Positions 48,901 through 59,377 of a stretch of 64,000 nt of DNA are shown piece by piece. Under the pieces are notes generated by a model, which saw only the letters and a list, made by a program, of their open reading frames with translations, had not been told where the DNA came from and did not search any database. The position numbers and the translations under genes are program-made. The stretch is from Hyphodiscus hymeniophilus. Taxonomy: Eukaryota; Ascomycota; Leotiomycetes; Helotiales; Hyphodiscaceae. Within the stretch, counting starts at the first letter, position 1. Each line of letters starts with the position of its first letter. The stretch spans positions 1,054,001-1,118,000 of the forward strand of contig VNKQ01000015.1 of the NCBI GenBank assembly GCA_016508695.1. Direction: 5' to 3'.

Positions 48901-51662
48901 ATGTCTTTTATACAATCTAAACGTATAAATATACTTTAAAATAACGAAAATTTTAAAATTATTCTTAAAAGCCAACTTAATATCTTTAAAAGGGGCTACT
49001 TTATAAAGACGTTAAACCCCCCCTAAGAAGATAAAACATAGCCTAGAACTATTACTATAAGTTGTACTTATAAGAATTGCTAGTAAGTTTTACTTATTTT
49101 TATAAAATAATAATTTAAAATAATTTATTAATTTTAATAATAAAAAATTTAAATTACAAAAGGTTAATTACTTTACGAGTAATTACTTTACGCACTATAA
49201 ACAAAAGCACCCGGGAGTCCCTTTACACTCTTTATAAGAGAACTTTATAAGTAAGTTTTTAAATTATTTTAATATTATTAAATTTATTAAATAAATTAAT
49301 TTACTAATTATTATTATTAGATTTAGAAAGTTCTTAAGAAGTTAAGATATATTTACTTAAGATTTACAAAGTAGTATATCTGATTATTATAGTTCTCAAA
49401 AAAGCTAAAAACGACCTTATAAAGTATTTAATAATAAAGAATTTAAAACTTTAGTTTTAAATTTTATATTATTAAATAATTTATCGTTTCGAATAGTTTC
49501 AAGTAAATCTTATAAAGATTTGCTTAATTATCTTTACGAGTAAGTATTATATTATAAATTATATTATATATATTAACTTTTATAGGGATGTTCTTATTTT
49601 TAATAAAAATATATTAAAAATAAAACTCGAATTTTTATATCTTAATTCGATAAATAAGTTTATAAATAAACTTAAATATTATAAAGATAATTAAGGTTCT
49701 TTTAGCCTTACTTTAAACGCTTAGACCGCGTCTAATTAAGATGCTTATCTTGGTATTATTATATAAGTCTATTTAATATTTATTATTTAATAATTAAGTT
49801 TAAATATTTATTAATTATTTTATTAATAATAAATTTGAACTCGAATTAAATTTATTAGCTATAGAAGACCTAAGTAATAAGCACTTAAGGGCTTATATGT
49901 GTAAAGTTTTAATAAAGACTTTAAAGAGATTTAATATTAAATTTAATATTAAAAGGTTTTTATTTTTATTTTATTTTATTTTATTTTAAAACTTTATTAA
50001 TATTTTACTAATATTTTTATAGTATTATAAGAGATAATACTTCTTTAAACAATACCTTAATATCTAACTTTATTTAAGCTTATAATATAAAAGGTATTAA
50101 TTTTAAAGGAGATATAGCTTGTTGTACTTACGTTTTAAATATTGTTACTTAAGATATATTAAAATTTATTATAAAGAACGAATGGGATTCTTTTTAAGAT
50201 ATAGAAGCTATAAGGGCTTTAAAAGCTAATATAGAAGAAGGTAAAATATCAGGTAAGTTATTATTATAATATATTTTATAATTTATTTACTAATATTATT
50301 TAGAGTTTTCTATTTAGAAAAAACTCCGATTAATAATTATTACGTTTAAATACGGCCAAGAGAATAAGCGTGACTTATTAGCTCAAATTAAGGCGCTAAA
50401 TATAACGGAATATACTCTTCCTCAACTTGGTAAGTAAATATAATTTTATAATATTTATTTATTTATTTTAAATTATTTATTTATTTTGTTTATTTTTTTA
50501 AATTTATATTTATATTAATTTATTTTTAAACTTATTTATAAATAGATAATACTACTCGATAGTCTTCGACTTATAATATAATTAATAGCTTTATAAACCT
50601 TTATAAACTTATTGATATAGTTATAAGAACCTCGAGTAATAAAGCCTTTAAGAATCAAAGGTTATTAATTTCCGAATCGGAAATTAATTATTTAAAAGAT
50701 ACTTTAAAGATTATTAAAGTATTTGTTAAAGCTATAAATAAGTTACAAGGAGAAATATACCCTATAATATACTATACTATTCCCTTAGTATATAGAATAT
50801 ATAATTCTTTAAATAAAATAAGAGAAGAATTAAAAGTAAGTTTTATTTTAATTAAAATTTAACTTATTATATTTATTAATAATATTATAGGACTAAAGAA
50901 TATTTATTAATACTATTAATAAAGACATTAGTAAACTAAGAAAATATTATTTAAAGAATTCTTTTATAAGCTCTAAAAATAAGGCTTTATATATTAGTTT
51001 AATTTTAGACCCTAGAATTAAACTAGAAGGGTTTTCTAATTTAAGCTTTTTATCCGGCCAAATAAGCGATATTAGAACTCTATTAGAGTCGGAATATAAT
51101 TTGTAAGTTTATATTCTTTTATTATATTTATATACTTATTATTATTTAGTAAAAAGCTTAATTATTTTAATCGTTTACTAAAACCTTTACTTAATACTAA
51201 AAGGTTAAACTTATATAACGAAGATTCGGACGACGATCTTTATATAAGCGAATTAGAAGACGAATTATAAAACGAGTTAATTAATTACTTAAATAAAAGA
51301 AGGCAAAATAAATTAGTAAGTAATTTAAAATTAATTTTATTAATATTAATAAACTAATTATATTTTAGACTAACCTATTAGACTACTAGAAACTAAACTA
51401 GGGCAACTTTCTTATCCTAGCTATTATTATTAGGCGGTATTTACAAATTCCGGCTACTAATACTTCTAGTAAAAGGTTCTTTTCTCAAGGAGCTTTAAAT
51501 ATAACTAAATTAAGGAATAGACTTAATAAGTCTACCTTTAATATAATTATATGTTTAAAGAGTTGGGGTATAATAAACGACGATATAGAAGGAGAAGATA
51601 AGAAGGTTATAAAGGAGTATAAGAATAGTAAAAATCAAGAAGAGGCTTTATTTGTACTTTAA
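48901..51662 (+). pseudogene. RIP-mutated, intron-containing hAT transposase
   Basis: Starts MSFIQSKRIN at 48901 and ends with EEALFVL-stop at 51660-51662. Near 49710-49750 the hAT core reads TLNA-stop-TASN-stop-DAYLGI, where TGG became TAG and CAA became TAA. The C-terminal dimerisation domain near 51440-51580 reads IPATNTSSKRFFSQGALNITKLRNRLNKS and LKSWG, with substitutions that fit G-to-A change. Several GTAAGT...TTTAG/TATAG blocks (for example from 50253, 50432 and 50840) look like introns. Stops in all frames make this inactive. The mutation type is what repeat-induced point mutation produces. Confidence 0.8.
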
Positions 51663-51850
51663 AGTTATTTATTTATTTATTTATTTAGTTAGTTAGTTTT
51701 ATTAGTTATAAAGGGGTTTTTTTTATAAGTTTATATTAGAGATAATTATATTTCCTTATATATATTTAAATATATATTTAATATTGATAAGAAGGTTATA
51801 AAGGAGTATAAGAATAAAAATCAAGAAGAGGCTTTATTTGTACTTTAAAG

Positions 51851-51881
<31 letters not shown>

Positions 51882-51980
51882 GTTAGTTAGTTTTATTAGT
51901 TATAAAGAGGTTTTTTTTATAAGTTTATATTAGAGATAATTATATTTCCTTATATATATTTAAATATATATTTAATATTT
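51597..51980. repeat. 189-bp tandem duplication at the transposase 3' end
   Basis: The block beginning GATAAGAAGGTTATAAAGGA at 51597 recurs at 51786. Both copies contain the end of the transposase frame, a TTTA/GTTA microsatellite and the following AT-rich sequence, and differ by microsatellite length and a few bases. Confidence 0.85.
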
Positions 51981-52460
51981 AATATATATTTATATTTAAT
52001 TTTATATTAAAGAAAATAAATCCTTATACAAAATAATCAAATAATTAAAATAATCAATTGATTATATATTTTAATAATCAAATCAAATCAACCAAATCAT
52101 ATAATCAAATCAAATCAAATCAAATCAATTATATAATCAATTATAATTGATTACATTGATTATTTTGTGCCACACTGGTTGCCATCAATTGCTGGGACAG
52201 GGGGTTATCCGGTCTTTGATCTGGTGACTAGCCAGGAGAGCATGAGAGATATCATGGACTTCGCTGCAAAGGAGTTGGGCTTTGAAGGCGAAGTCAGACT
52301 CGTGGGTGCAGGGGACAATCTCTTCATGCAAGCTATGAATGTGAGTTTCAATGGCTCGTCGAGTAGAGCCAAACTGTTGTTGGGATGGAAGCCGATGAGA
52401 GAGAGTCTCGTACAGAGAATGGATCTCTATATCAAAGCGTGGGAGGCATCGCAATCTTGA

Positions 52461-53485
52461 GAGTAGATTGTAGATCGCTGTGGCATATACATTGAGTCAG
52501 GAGCAAGAATAAATGCGCGCTAGAAGTAGGAGACTGTATCCATCGTGCGTCACATCTTGTAGGCAAAGGACTGGTTTGCAGATCAATTCGAAATATACTT
52601 TACATTGAAGACCGCCACCAATCTCACCAAGCTGCTCTCTTAAGAAATAACCTTTCACACGAGAAAGCATTCATTCTGTTCTTTTCTTTTGCTAGTGCTC
52701 ATCCGAGTTGTGATATTGATCTTCTTCTGGCCGTACTGTCGCCTTGGTTTATTGATCAAGGAACTCGTGCCAGCAGATGCATGCTTATCCATGACGGAAG
52801 GGGAGAGCTTCCGAACTATCCCCAAGACTTTGTCATCATGCTGGCTATACGGTCGGTTTAGAGCGCATGTTACATTATAGTATGTTGTGGAGTTACCAAG
52901 CTCAGAATAAAAATAATGTTACAGGTCCGGACGCTGCTAGGACTGATTCGGAAGTAGACTCAGGGGCTTATTTGTGGGACGTGCTGTAACTTTGTAATTC
53001 CGTGCCTAGTCAGAATGTGAACGTATCTCATTCCGAGAAGAAGGAGATCTCATTGATACGGTAGTATCTTCTCCCACTCGCAATAATCATCTCTGATGCA
53101 ACTATCCTGGCTGTAAGGTATGCACGGATAGCCGGTTGGTGGCTCGTTATAAGGTACTAGGCACGGGACATGGCGAACTGGTTGATGTGTGCATGCTGAT
53201 TCCATCGGATTATCCGTTCAGTACGTAAAGAGTTCTAAGATTTAGGTTAGTAGTAGTGCAATTAGCTCACAACCACGGGATATCCGGTCGGCGTGGGGAT
53301 GACTCCGACTTTGTTGTCTATTCGCGTCTAGGCGCTACCGCAAAACGTCTCCCTTCTCTTGGTCTTCTCAACATAGCAGTCATTACTTGCTCAACTTTCG
53401 GGCGATGGGTTCTCTCGAAATGTTGGTTTCGGAGGTGCAAACACCAATCACACAGTTACACTACCTACCCTACCTAGCTACCATA
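52461..53485. other. Gene-free region between two transposon insertions
   Basis: About 1 kb of ordinary composition. Short plus frames at 52689-52880 and 53256-53477 have no recognisable features. Just before 53485 there is a CTACC/TACC-rich run. Confidence 0.4.
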
Positions 53486-53689
53486 CTGTCGGTTGCGGGC
53501 TCAGCGTAATTTGGGCCCAAAATAGGCGAAATGGCATGCGCGTGATTTTTGACGACGACGATCACTATCGATAATTTATATAATATTAATAACTAAATTA
53601 ATTCCAATTATTTTGAGCTCGTGAGTTAATCAAATTATTTGCAAAGACTCCCTTAATTATTTACTTAAATCGTAGATAGCCCCTAGACT

Positions 53690-54560
53690 CCCTCGATACG
53701 TCGCCGCCGAGATCGATTCTCTACTCCGTGTAAACCCCTTATACGATCCTTATAAACTAGTAGCTACCTATAACACTATATATAAATCGATATCGGAGCG
53801 TAAGAAGCAAATACAAAAGAGAACTAGGGGTAATGTAATTCTTTTAACTTATAAACTAGGTCCTAGACTTTAGTATACCCCTTAAATTATTATATTTATA
53901 TAAGACCTCCTAATTATAGACTTAAAGCTATTTCTCGACGAAATTGCGGACTATATTTACTTAAAATATAACTTTAAACTTACTATTCCCTATATCTCGA
54001 AGGTATTTAAAAAGATTAAGTATACGCGTAAGGTTACTACGCTTATTATACTAGAGTAGTTAGAGGCTCTACTTATTAATTAGAGATAGCAAATAGTATA
54101 ATAGGACGCAAAACGAATCGTATTTTGCGATAAGACTATATCGAACGAGAAAACTACTTATCGTTAGTAGTCCTAGTCCCTTAAGGGCTAGCTTATAAGA
54201 GTAAAGAAATAGTTTAAGAGATCGAAGTATTAGAGTATTCTTCTTATATATACTCTTAATAGTTACTTATACGCAATTACTTTTCGAGAAAATATTACTA
54301 TAGAAATATTTAAATACTAGCTTAAATTCTCTCTTTTTCCCCGTATAAATAAGTTCTTTAGCGACTGCAATATACTTATAATAGACAATTATAGAATTTA
54401 TAAAAGACAACGTGTTATTAACCTCTATACTTAACGTAGAGTTACTCTCGAATTCTTACCTTTATACTCTTTGAAATTAAATCCTATTAAAGAGAGCTTC
54501 TATAATTTAAAGGCATATATTAGGCGATAATAAAAGTAGTTAGAGAGGGAGTAATCGCAA
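53690..54560 (+). pseudogene. Decayed DDE transposase of Tc1/mariner type
   Basis: Read on the plus strand with stops skipped, the pieces fit a DDE_3-type transposase: LLIIDLKLFLDEIADYIYLKYN, LTIPYISKVFKKIKYTRK, an EALLIN segment, KRIVFCDKTISNEKTTYR (first catalytic Asp region), ILIIDNYRIYK (second Asp region) and PLYSLKLNPIKESFYNLKAYIR (third acidic region). Stops stand at Trp and Gln positions, consistent with RIP. Limits are approximate because no frame is open. Confidence 0.75.
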
Positions 54561-55049
54561 TTTAAAGGGTTTTTATATAAGGTAGTCTAGATAATTAGCT
54601 AAGAGCTAATTACGCGCCTTAACGCAAGAGGATACTTTTAATACTTAGGCTATAGATAAAATAAATAAAGACTTTTTAAATATTATAACTCGTATAGAAT
54701 AATACTTATAATTACCTTTGTTATTAATAAAAAGGTAATAGGATAGATAAAAACCTCTTACTTATTTGGAAAATCGTAGGATTTTATAACGTTTATAAAA
54801 AAATGCGATATAATATAACTTTATAACTATAACGAAATTTATAAATACGAAAACGGGGATTTATACGCTTATACGATATTAATTAATTTATATATTTATA
54901 GTTAAATAAATTCGTTGTATTATAGCCGTTATAAGTAATATAAGAAAATAATAGGTAGATTACTTGTTAATTATAAAAACTACGAAAATCTAAGTAATTA
55001 CTTCCTTATAATAACTATTATAGTTACTTCTTTTGTATTAATATTAATA

Positions 55050-56900
55050 AAATTAGAACTAGAATTAAAACTAGAATTAGACTCTTTATTATTAATAGGG
55101 GGCCCTTAATCGTTATTATCGTTATTGTCGCTTACTTCTTCCTTTAAAGGCACTTATAAGAGGTTAGCCTTTATATTACTAAGTCGATTGAACTAAACTT
55201 TAAGATTTGATTTAAGATTAATAAAGTTATTTAAAACCTCTTTTTTACTTAAAGCGTTTTTTTAGTACTTTTTAAAGGCAAGAATCGCACGTTAAACTCG
55301 TCTTAATAGGCCTAGGGGAAGACTAATCTTGAGAGTTATATTTACCTCTAACCCCTTAATATTATCGATATTTAACTATTATATTAAAGCCTTCTCGATT
55401 AAGCTATAAAGTAAGTGTTTATTACTAGAAGTAAAGATACTTTTATATACTAATCGCTTTTATAGATACTTTAATATTAAGTTATAATCTCCTTTTAATA
55501 GTATTATTAATCAAGGGGGAGGGATAGGCTAAGGAAGTAACGCTCGAAGGACCTCTAGTATAAGGGGATTTGGGGGACTAGAGGCCTTTAAATCACTAAA
55601 TATTTCGACTAAGTTATTAACCTTCTTTAACGACCTCCCCCTTTTTTTATTTCGAACCGGAGATTATAAACGAGAGTACGAGCGCATACGAGACCGATAA
55701 GACTAATAAGATCGACGAGACTAACGATACTTAAAAGATCGAGATCGAGAATAGAAATAATAGTACCTTTAAGAATAATAAGGGGAAGAGTTAAAAACCT
55801 TTATTACGCGACGACGAGTTAGTGCCTCCCTTTTTAGCTTTAAATATACTTCTCTTTAAATAGCTAATTTTATATATAAACTTCTAGAAAGAACCTTAAG
55901 AGTTAATTGACTTACTATTATCTATTGCGACTAGAGACGTTATTTAGTATTCTTAACCTTAAAATAAGTCTTATTATCGATAAAGTAAGTAAAAGAAAAG
56001 TTTTTATACTAATTATTCTTATAATACTATTAGGTTATAATATTGTTAAACGCGCGAGTCGCGGTTTTTAAAACTATAGCTTTTCTCTTTTTTACTAATT
56101 CCCCTTTTAATTAAGTAATAGCTAAAGGTCTCTTCTTTATAGTTATAGTCGATTTGCGGGAGTTATCGAGTTTATCTCTATTTATAAAAACCGGTTTTAG
56201 TACCTTCTTAATATTAGTATTAAGAAGCTTTTCGATCTATTTACTTTTCTAAGTTATTGCTTTCTTAGCCTATCGAATCTCCTTAATTGTGACTTTATTA
56301 GGGTCGAAATCGATCTTATATCGAATTTATACTTTTATAACCTTAGTACTATACGAAATCGACTCTTAAGTATACTATTCCTTCTCGATTTGGATAGCGT
56401 TATTTGCGAAGGAAATATTATAGTATTTATAGTTATTTAGAGCCTTATAATAACCGAGAATACAAGTTATAGCCTTTAGAGATTTAGTATACTTACTAGT
56501 AATATACTTCTTAAATACTACCTCTTTAGTACGCTAAAGAATTGATATTATACTAGCTTTACTATCTAGTAAGACAAGAGGTATTCCCTACTCTAATATT
56601 ATATTTAAATCGATAGTAACATATATACTAAAGGTAATATCTTATAGTTTACGCTTCGCAAATATAAGAGGTAGTTTTATAACTAGTTTTAGTATAAGTA
56701 TTAATATAAGCGCCGACGAGGTCTACGTAAGTAATATAAGTATAGTACTTACTACTAGTTTTATAGTAAAAGGTATTATACTTATAATAGCCTTTGTAAA
56801 CGACGACGAACTTACGTTAAGTCGAATTCGAGGAGTAAGAGTTAGAGTAACGCTAAAACTACCTTTTGAGGCTCTTTTATAGTCTAATATTAGAGTTTTC
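55050..56900 (-). pseudogene. Antisense coding remnant with a retropepsin-like motif
   Basis: On the minus strand, stretches between stops look protein-like: IPLVLLDSKASIIS near 56580, followed by KEVVFKKYITSKYTKSLKAI and YNISFANNAIQIEKE, then KVTIKEIR and KKVLKPVFINRDKLDNS. LLDS-x-AS resembles the LLDSGAS active-site loop of retroviral-type aspartic proteases with Gly changed. This could be a gag-like or cellular protease-like gene captured by or inserted in the Tc1-like element. Identification is weak and the boundaries are approximate. Confidence 0.35.
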
Positions 56901-57242
56901 ACCCTTAGTTTAAGGCGCGCAAGTTAGTTTAATCGAGCTATATTAAGGTAAGAAACAAAACACTAAGAATCAGCTTCAATTTTGCTTAATTAGGTATAGG
57001 TTTACGTCTACATTTCTTGATATTTTGAGGTTCTTTGATCGCTCACCGACTTTTGGTGGGGGTTCCCTACTAAATTGGTGTTGCATGCAAAAGCGGTGAA
57101 AATGGGCCCAAATTACGCTGAGCCCGCAACCGATAGTACCAACCACGGTAAACGTACCGAAGTTTCTCCGGCTGCCGCTCCTCCCCGCCTTTAGATATAC
57201 AACTCTCCCAAGATCTGGAAAAGTTGAGTAGGAGGCAATACA

Positions 57243-58797
57243 ATGTCGAAATCGAAGTCCAAAAGGAAGCAGCAAGCGCAGCCGGAAGGTGGTCCTGCTA
57301 AGAAGACTAAGACCAATGCCATCATCACCCCTCCTCCCGATGGTGCGGAGCCCAAAACTTTGCAGTCAGTCGGCTTGCACGAAGATGATCTGGAAATCGC
57401 AATTGATACTCTCAATACGCTCGCAGAGAACCCAAGTGTGATCAAATCGAAAGCATGCAAGGATTTGAGAACAGCCGTCTACGAGTTTCGACAGGCTTGT
57501 ACGACTGGTTTCAATGCCTCTGGTTTGCCACCCTCTCATCAGCTCGAATTATACACTAACATTTGGAAAGGCGATACCAATCTTACGGCACGAGTCAGTG
57601 GGGCGTTGGCTGATGGAGGATATATCGAAGCTAGAATAATGCTTGCAGAGATGCGCATAAGGAATACGAAGCCAAAATTGGGAGCGTTATGTAGGTGGGT
57701 AAGAGATTTGGATGTCGTCAGTGGGCTTTCAGAACAATTGGACGCTGCGGGACCCAAGAGAACTTCTAGAGAGGAGCAATTGCTTGTTGTTCTAGACGCC
57801 GTATTGAGACTTACGGGTCCGATTGACTATTCAACCGATGGGAGCAGTGTTGCAGGTCCAATTGACCCAAGGAAAGAGTGGGATTTGAGAGGCAGCACCA
57901 CAAGGGGAGCGGTTTATGACAGCGTCATGAATCACAGCATTTTCAAATACCTCCCAACGGATATCAAACCAAAGTTCCGAATCATCGAATCGACTCCAGG
58001 CCTTCAGCGAAAACCTCCAAACCTCCATCCCGCTATTCTTCACACCTCTGAAGACGACGTCATTCTACTTTCATCCGAAAACCCCAAGGCAACACATCAT
58101 ACACATCCAGTTGTTCCAGACCTTCACCTTCTCAAAGACGTACTATCGCCAAATGAATGTACACAAATCATAGCAGCAGGAGAGACGATAGGATTCACGC
58201 CTGATGCACCTATCAGAGGAGAAGGAGAAGAGAGTAGCGTTCTGGCACACAACTTCTACTGGATCGTCGATACGGCGTTCTGTGCGAAGTTATGGAGCAG
58301 AGTGAAAGAATTTGTGCCAGCAGCGGTAGGAGGGAAGAAGGTCCGAGGCTTGAACAGGAGGTTTCGAGTTTATAGATACGTCCCTGGAGCGGAGTATCGC
58401 GCACACATTGGTAAGTCCTCGTGGATTTATACCATCAATTTGTTGCTAATGAATCTATGCAGATGGTGCCTGGCCTCCGTCCGCAATTGATCTCACAAAC
58501 GATACCTACATCTACGACTCATCGCCACCCGAGGCCAAACAATCGTCTCTTTTTACCTTCCTCATATACTTGAACGACGAATTTGAAGGGGGAGAGACAA
58601 CGTTTTTCTTACCCAGCGCGAGAGAAGGAACAATGAATGCTTACCCCGTCAAGCCCATACAAGGAAGTGTGGCAATGTTCCCACATGGCGAGACCGAAGG
58701 CAGTCTTCTACACGAAGGTACCGGTGTTCGAAAAGGCATAAACCCATCTGCAAAGTATGTTATACGCACAGATGTACTGTACGATGTTGATACATAA
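57243..58797 (+). CDS. 2-oxoglutarate/Fe(II) oxygenase, prolyl 4-hydroxylase-like
   Basis: Two exons, 57243-58410 and 58463-58797 (1503 nt, 500 aa), with a 52-nt GT-AG intron. The N-terminus is basic (MSKSKSKRKQQAQ, AKKTK) and may act as a nuclear signal. The first ~250 residues are a helical region without a recognised domain. The oxygenase domain fills the C-terminal half: LHLLKDVLSPNECTQIIAAGE, NRRFRVYRYVPGAEYRAHIDG with the HxD iron ligands (H and D straddle the intron), FLIYLNDEFEGGETTFFLP, and GSVAMFPHGETEGSLLHEGT with the distal His, then KYVIRTDVLY. Family members hydroxylate protein or small-molecule substrates; the substrate here is unknown. The start lies 106 bases from the end of the Tc1-like element. 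Confidence 0.88.
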
Positions 58798-59377
58798 CAA
58801 TGGAATATCGTCTCAAAGGCCGAATCATCTCCCCAGTTGAAAACATGGCCTTAGATGGTAAAAACGACTGCCCCACTTCCCCGCACTCTTGAGACTCCCA
58901 GGACATCCTTACCGTGGCGGAAAGTTCGGCCCGCTGGAGTCCGCAAAGTCGTTGCGTTCAATTATGCTAAACCGAAGTCTTGGTACAACCAATCGGCTCT
59001 TGACCCCTATCAAAATCAATCACCAGGCACCAAACTCTATTTCAGACCGTCTCGTGGCTAGATCTGCAGATATCCTTGTTTCGCGGCTGGAGTGAAGACC
59101 TGGTGACATACTGTTTCTGCAAATCCAACTTTCTTTGGTTCGTCTTTGATTGACTCGCATCAAAGCAGTCCACCAGTCTACATTTACATATAGGGTAACA
59201 ACGGTAAGTAGCGTGGATTCTAATAAGGACTGACATGGGCTACGGCACTGACGTTGCCTGTATCCATATTAAAGAATATCCTAGCACCACACAGCCACTG
59301 TCATATAAACGTCAGTTCTGCATTTTCTATCCCAGCGTTGAATGTATGCCTGTTCCTTGAAGTTCTTCAACCTCAAA

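Larger units (their letters stand above)
48315..52177 (+). mobile_element. RIP-decayed hAT transposon, 3863 bp, inserted in the epimerase gene
   Basis: Ends: CAGTGTGGCA at 48315-48324 and TGCCACACTG at 52168-52177, an exact inverted pair. Flanks: GTTGCCAT at 48307-48314 and GTTGCCAT at 52178-52185, an exact 8-bp target duplication. The subterminal parts are built from repeats of ATAATCAAATCAAATCAA in both orientations, forming long palindromes on the left. The interior is extremely AT-rich and holds a broken transposase gene and a 189-bp tandem duplication near the right side. The TIR and subterminal repeats differ from those of the hAT at 22973, so the two belong to different families. Confidence 0.93.
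47621..52460 (+). pseudogene. NAD-dependent epimerase/dehydratase-like gene split by a hAT insertion
   Basis: The left part (47621-48314) starts MPNILVLGATGYIGSAL with the Rossmann motif GATGYIG, and continues with YIYVSGSWVHGSSDEP, VPYARDQSAKLVAWRAVHEQAV, MIVRPALVYGRAGN and GLVHVDDVASGLRAAVEQLP. The right part (52186-52460) continues IAGTGGYPVFDLVTSQESM and ends MDLYIKAWEASQS. Removing the element and one target copy leaves 969 nt, a whole number of codons (322 residues), so the gene was uninterrupted before insertion. The insertion makes the left part stop a few codons inside the element (LPSVWHLI). Family: extended short-chain dehydrogenases acting on sugar nucleotides or other small molecules; substrate unknown. 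The ATG at 47621 is chosen because the upstream extension starts only at a TTG. Confidence 0.88.
53486..57136 (+). mobile_element. Tc1/mariner-like DNA transposon, 3651 bp, RIP-decayed
   Basis: Terminal inverted repeats of 34 bp with one mismatch: the left end begins CTGTCGGTTGCGGGCTCAGC at 53486; the right end, read inward from 57136, begins CTATCGGTTGCGGGCTCAGC; both run on through GTAATTTGGGCCCA. The flanking dinucleotide is TA on both sides (53484-53485 and 57137-57138), the target duplication of this superfamily. The interior is AT-rich with many stop codons in every frame. The left third carries a DDE transposase remnant; the remaining ~2 kb carries other decayed coding sequence, making the element much longer than a simple Tc1 unit. 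Confidence 0.88.
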
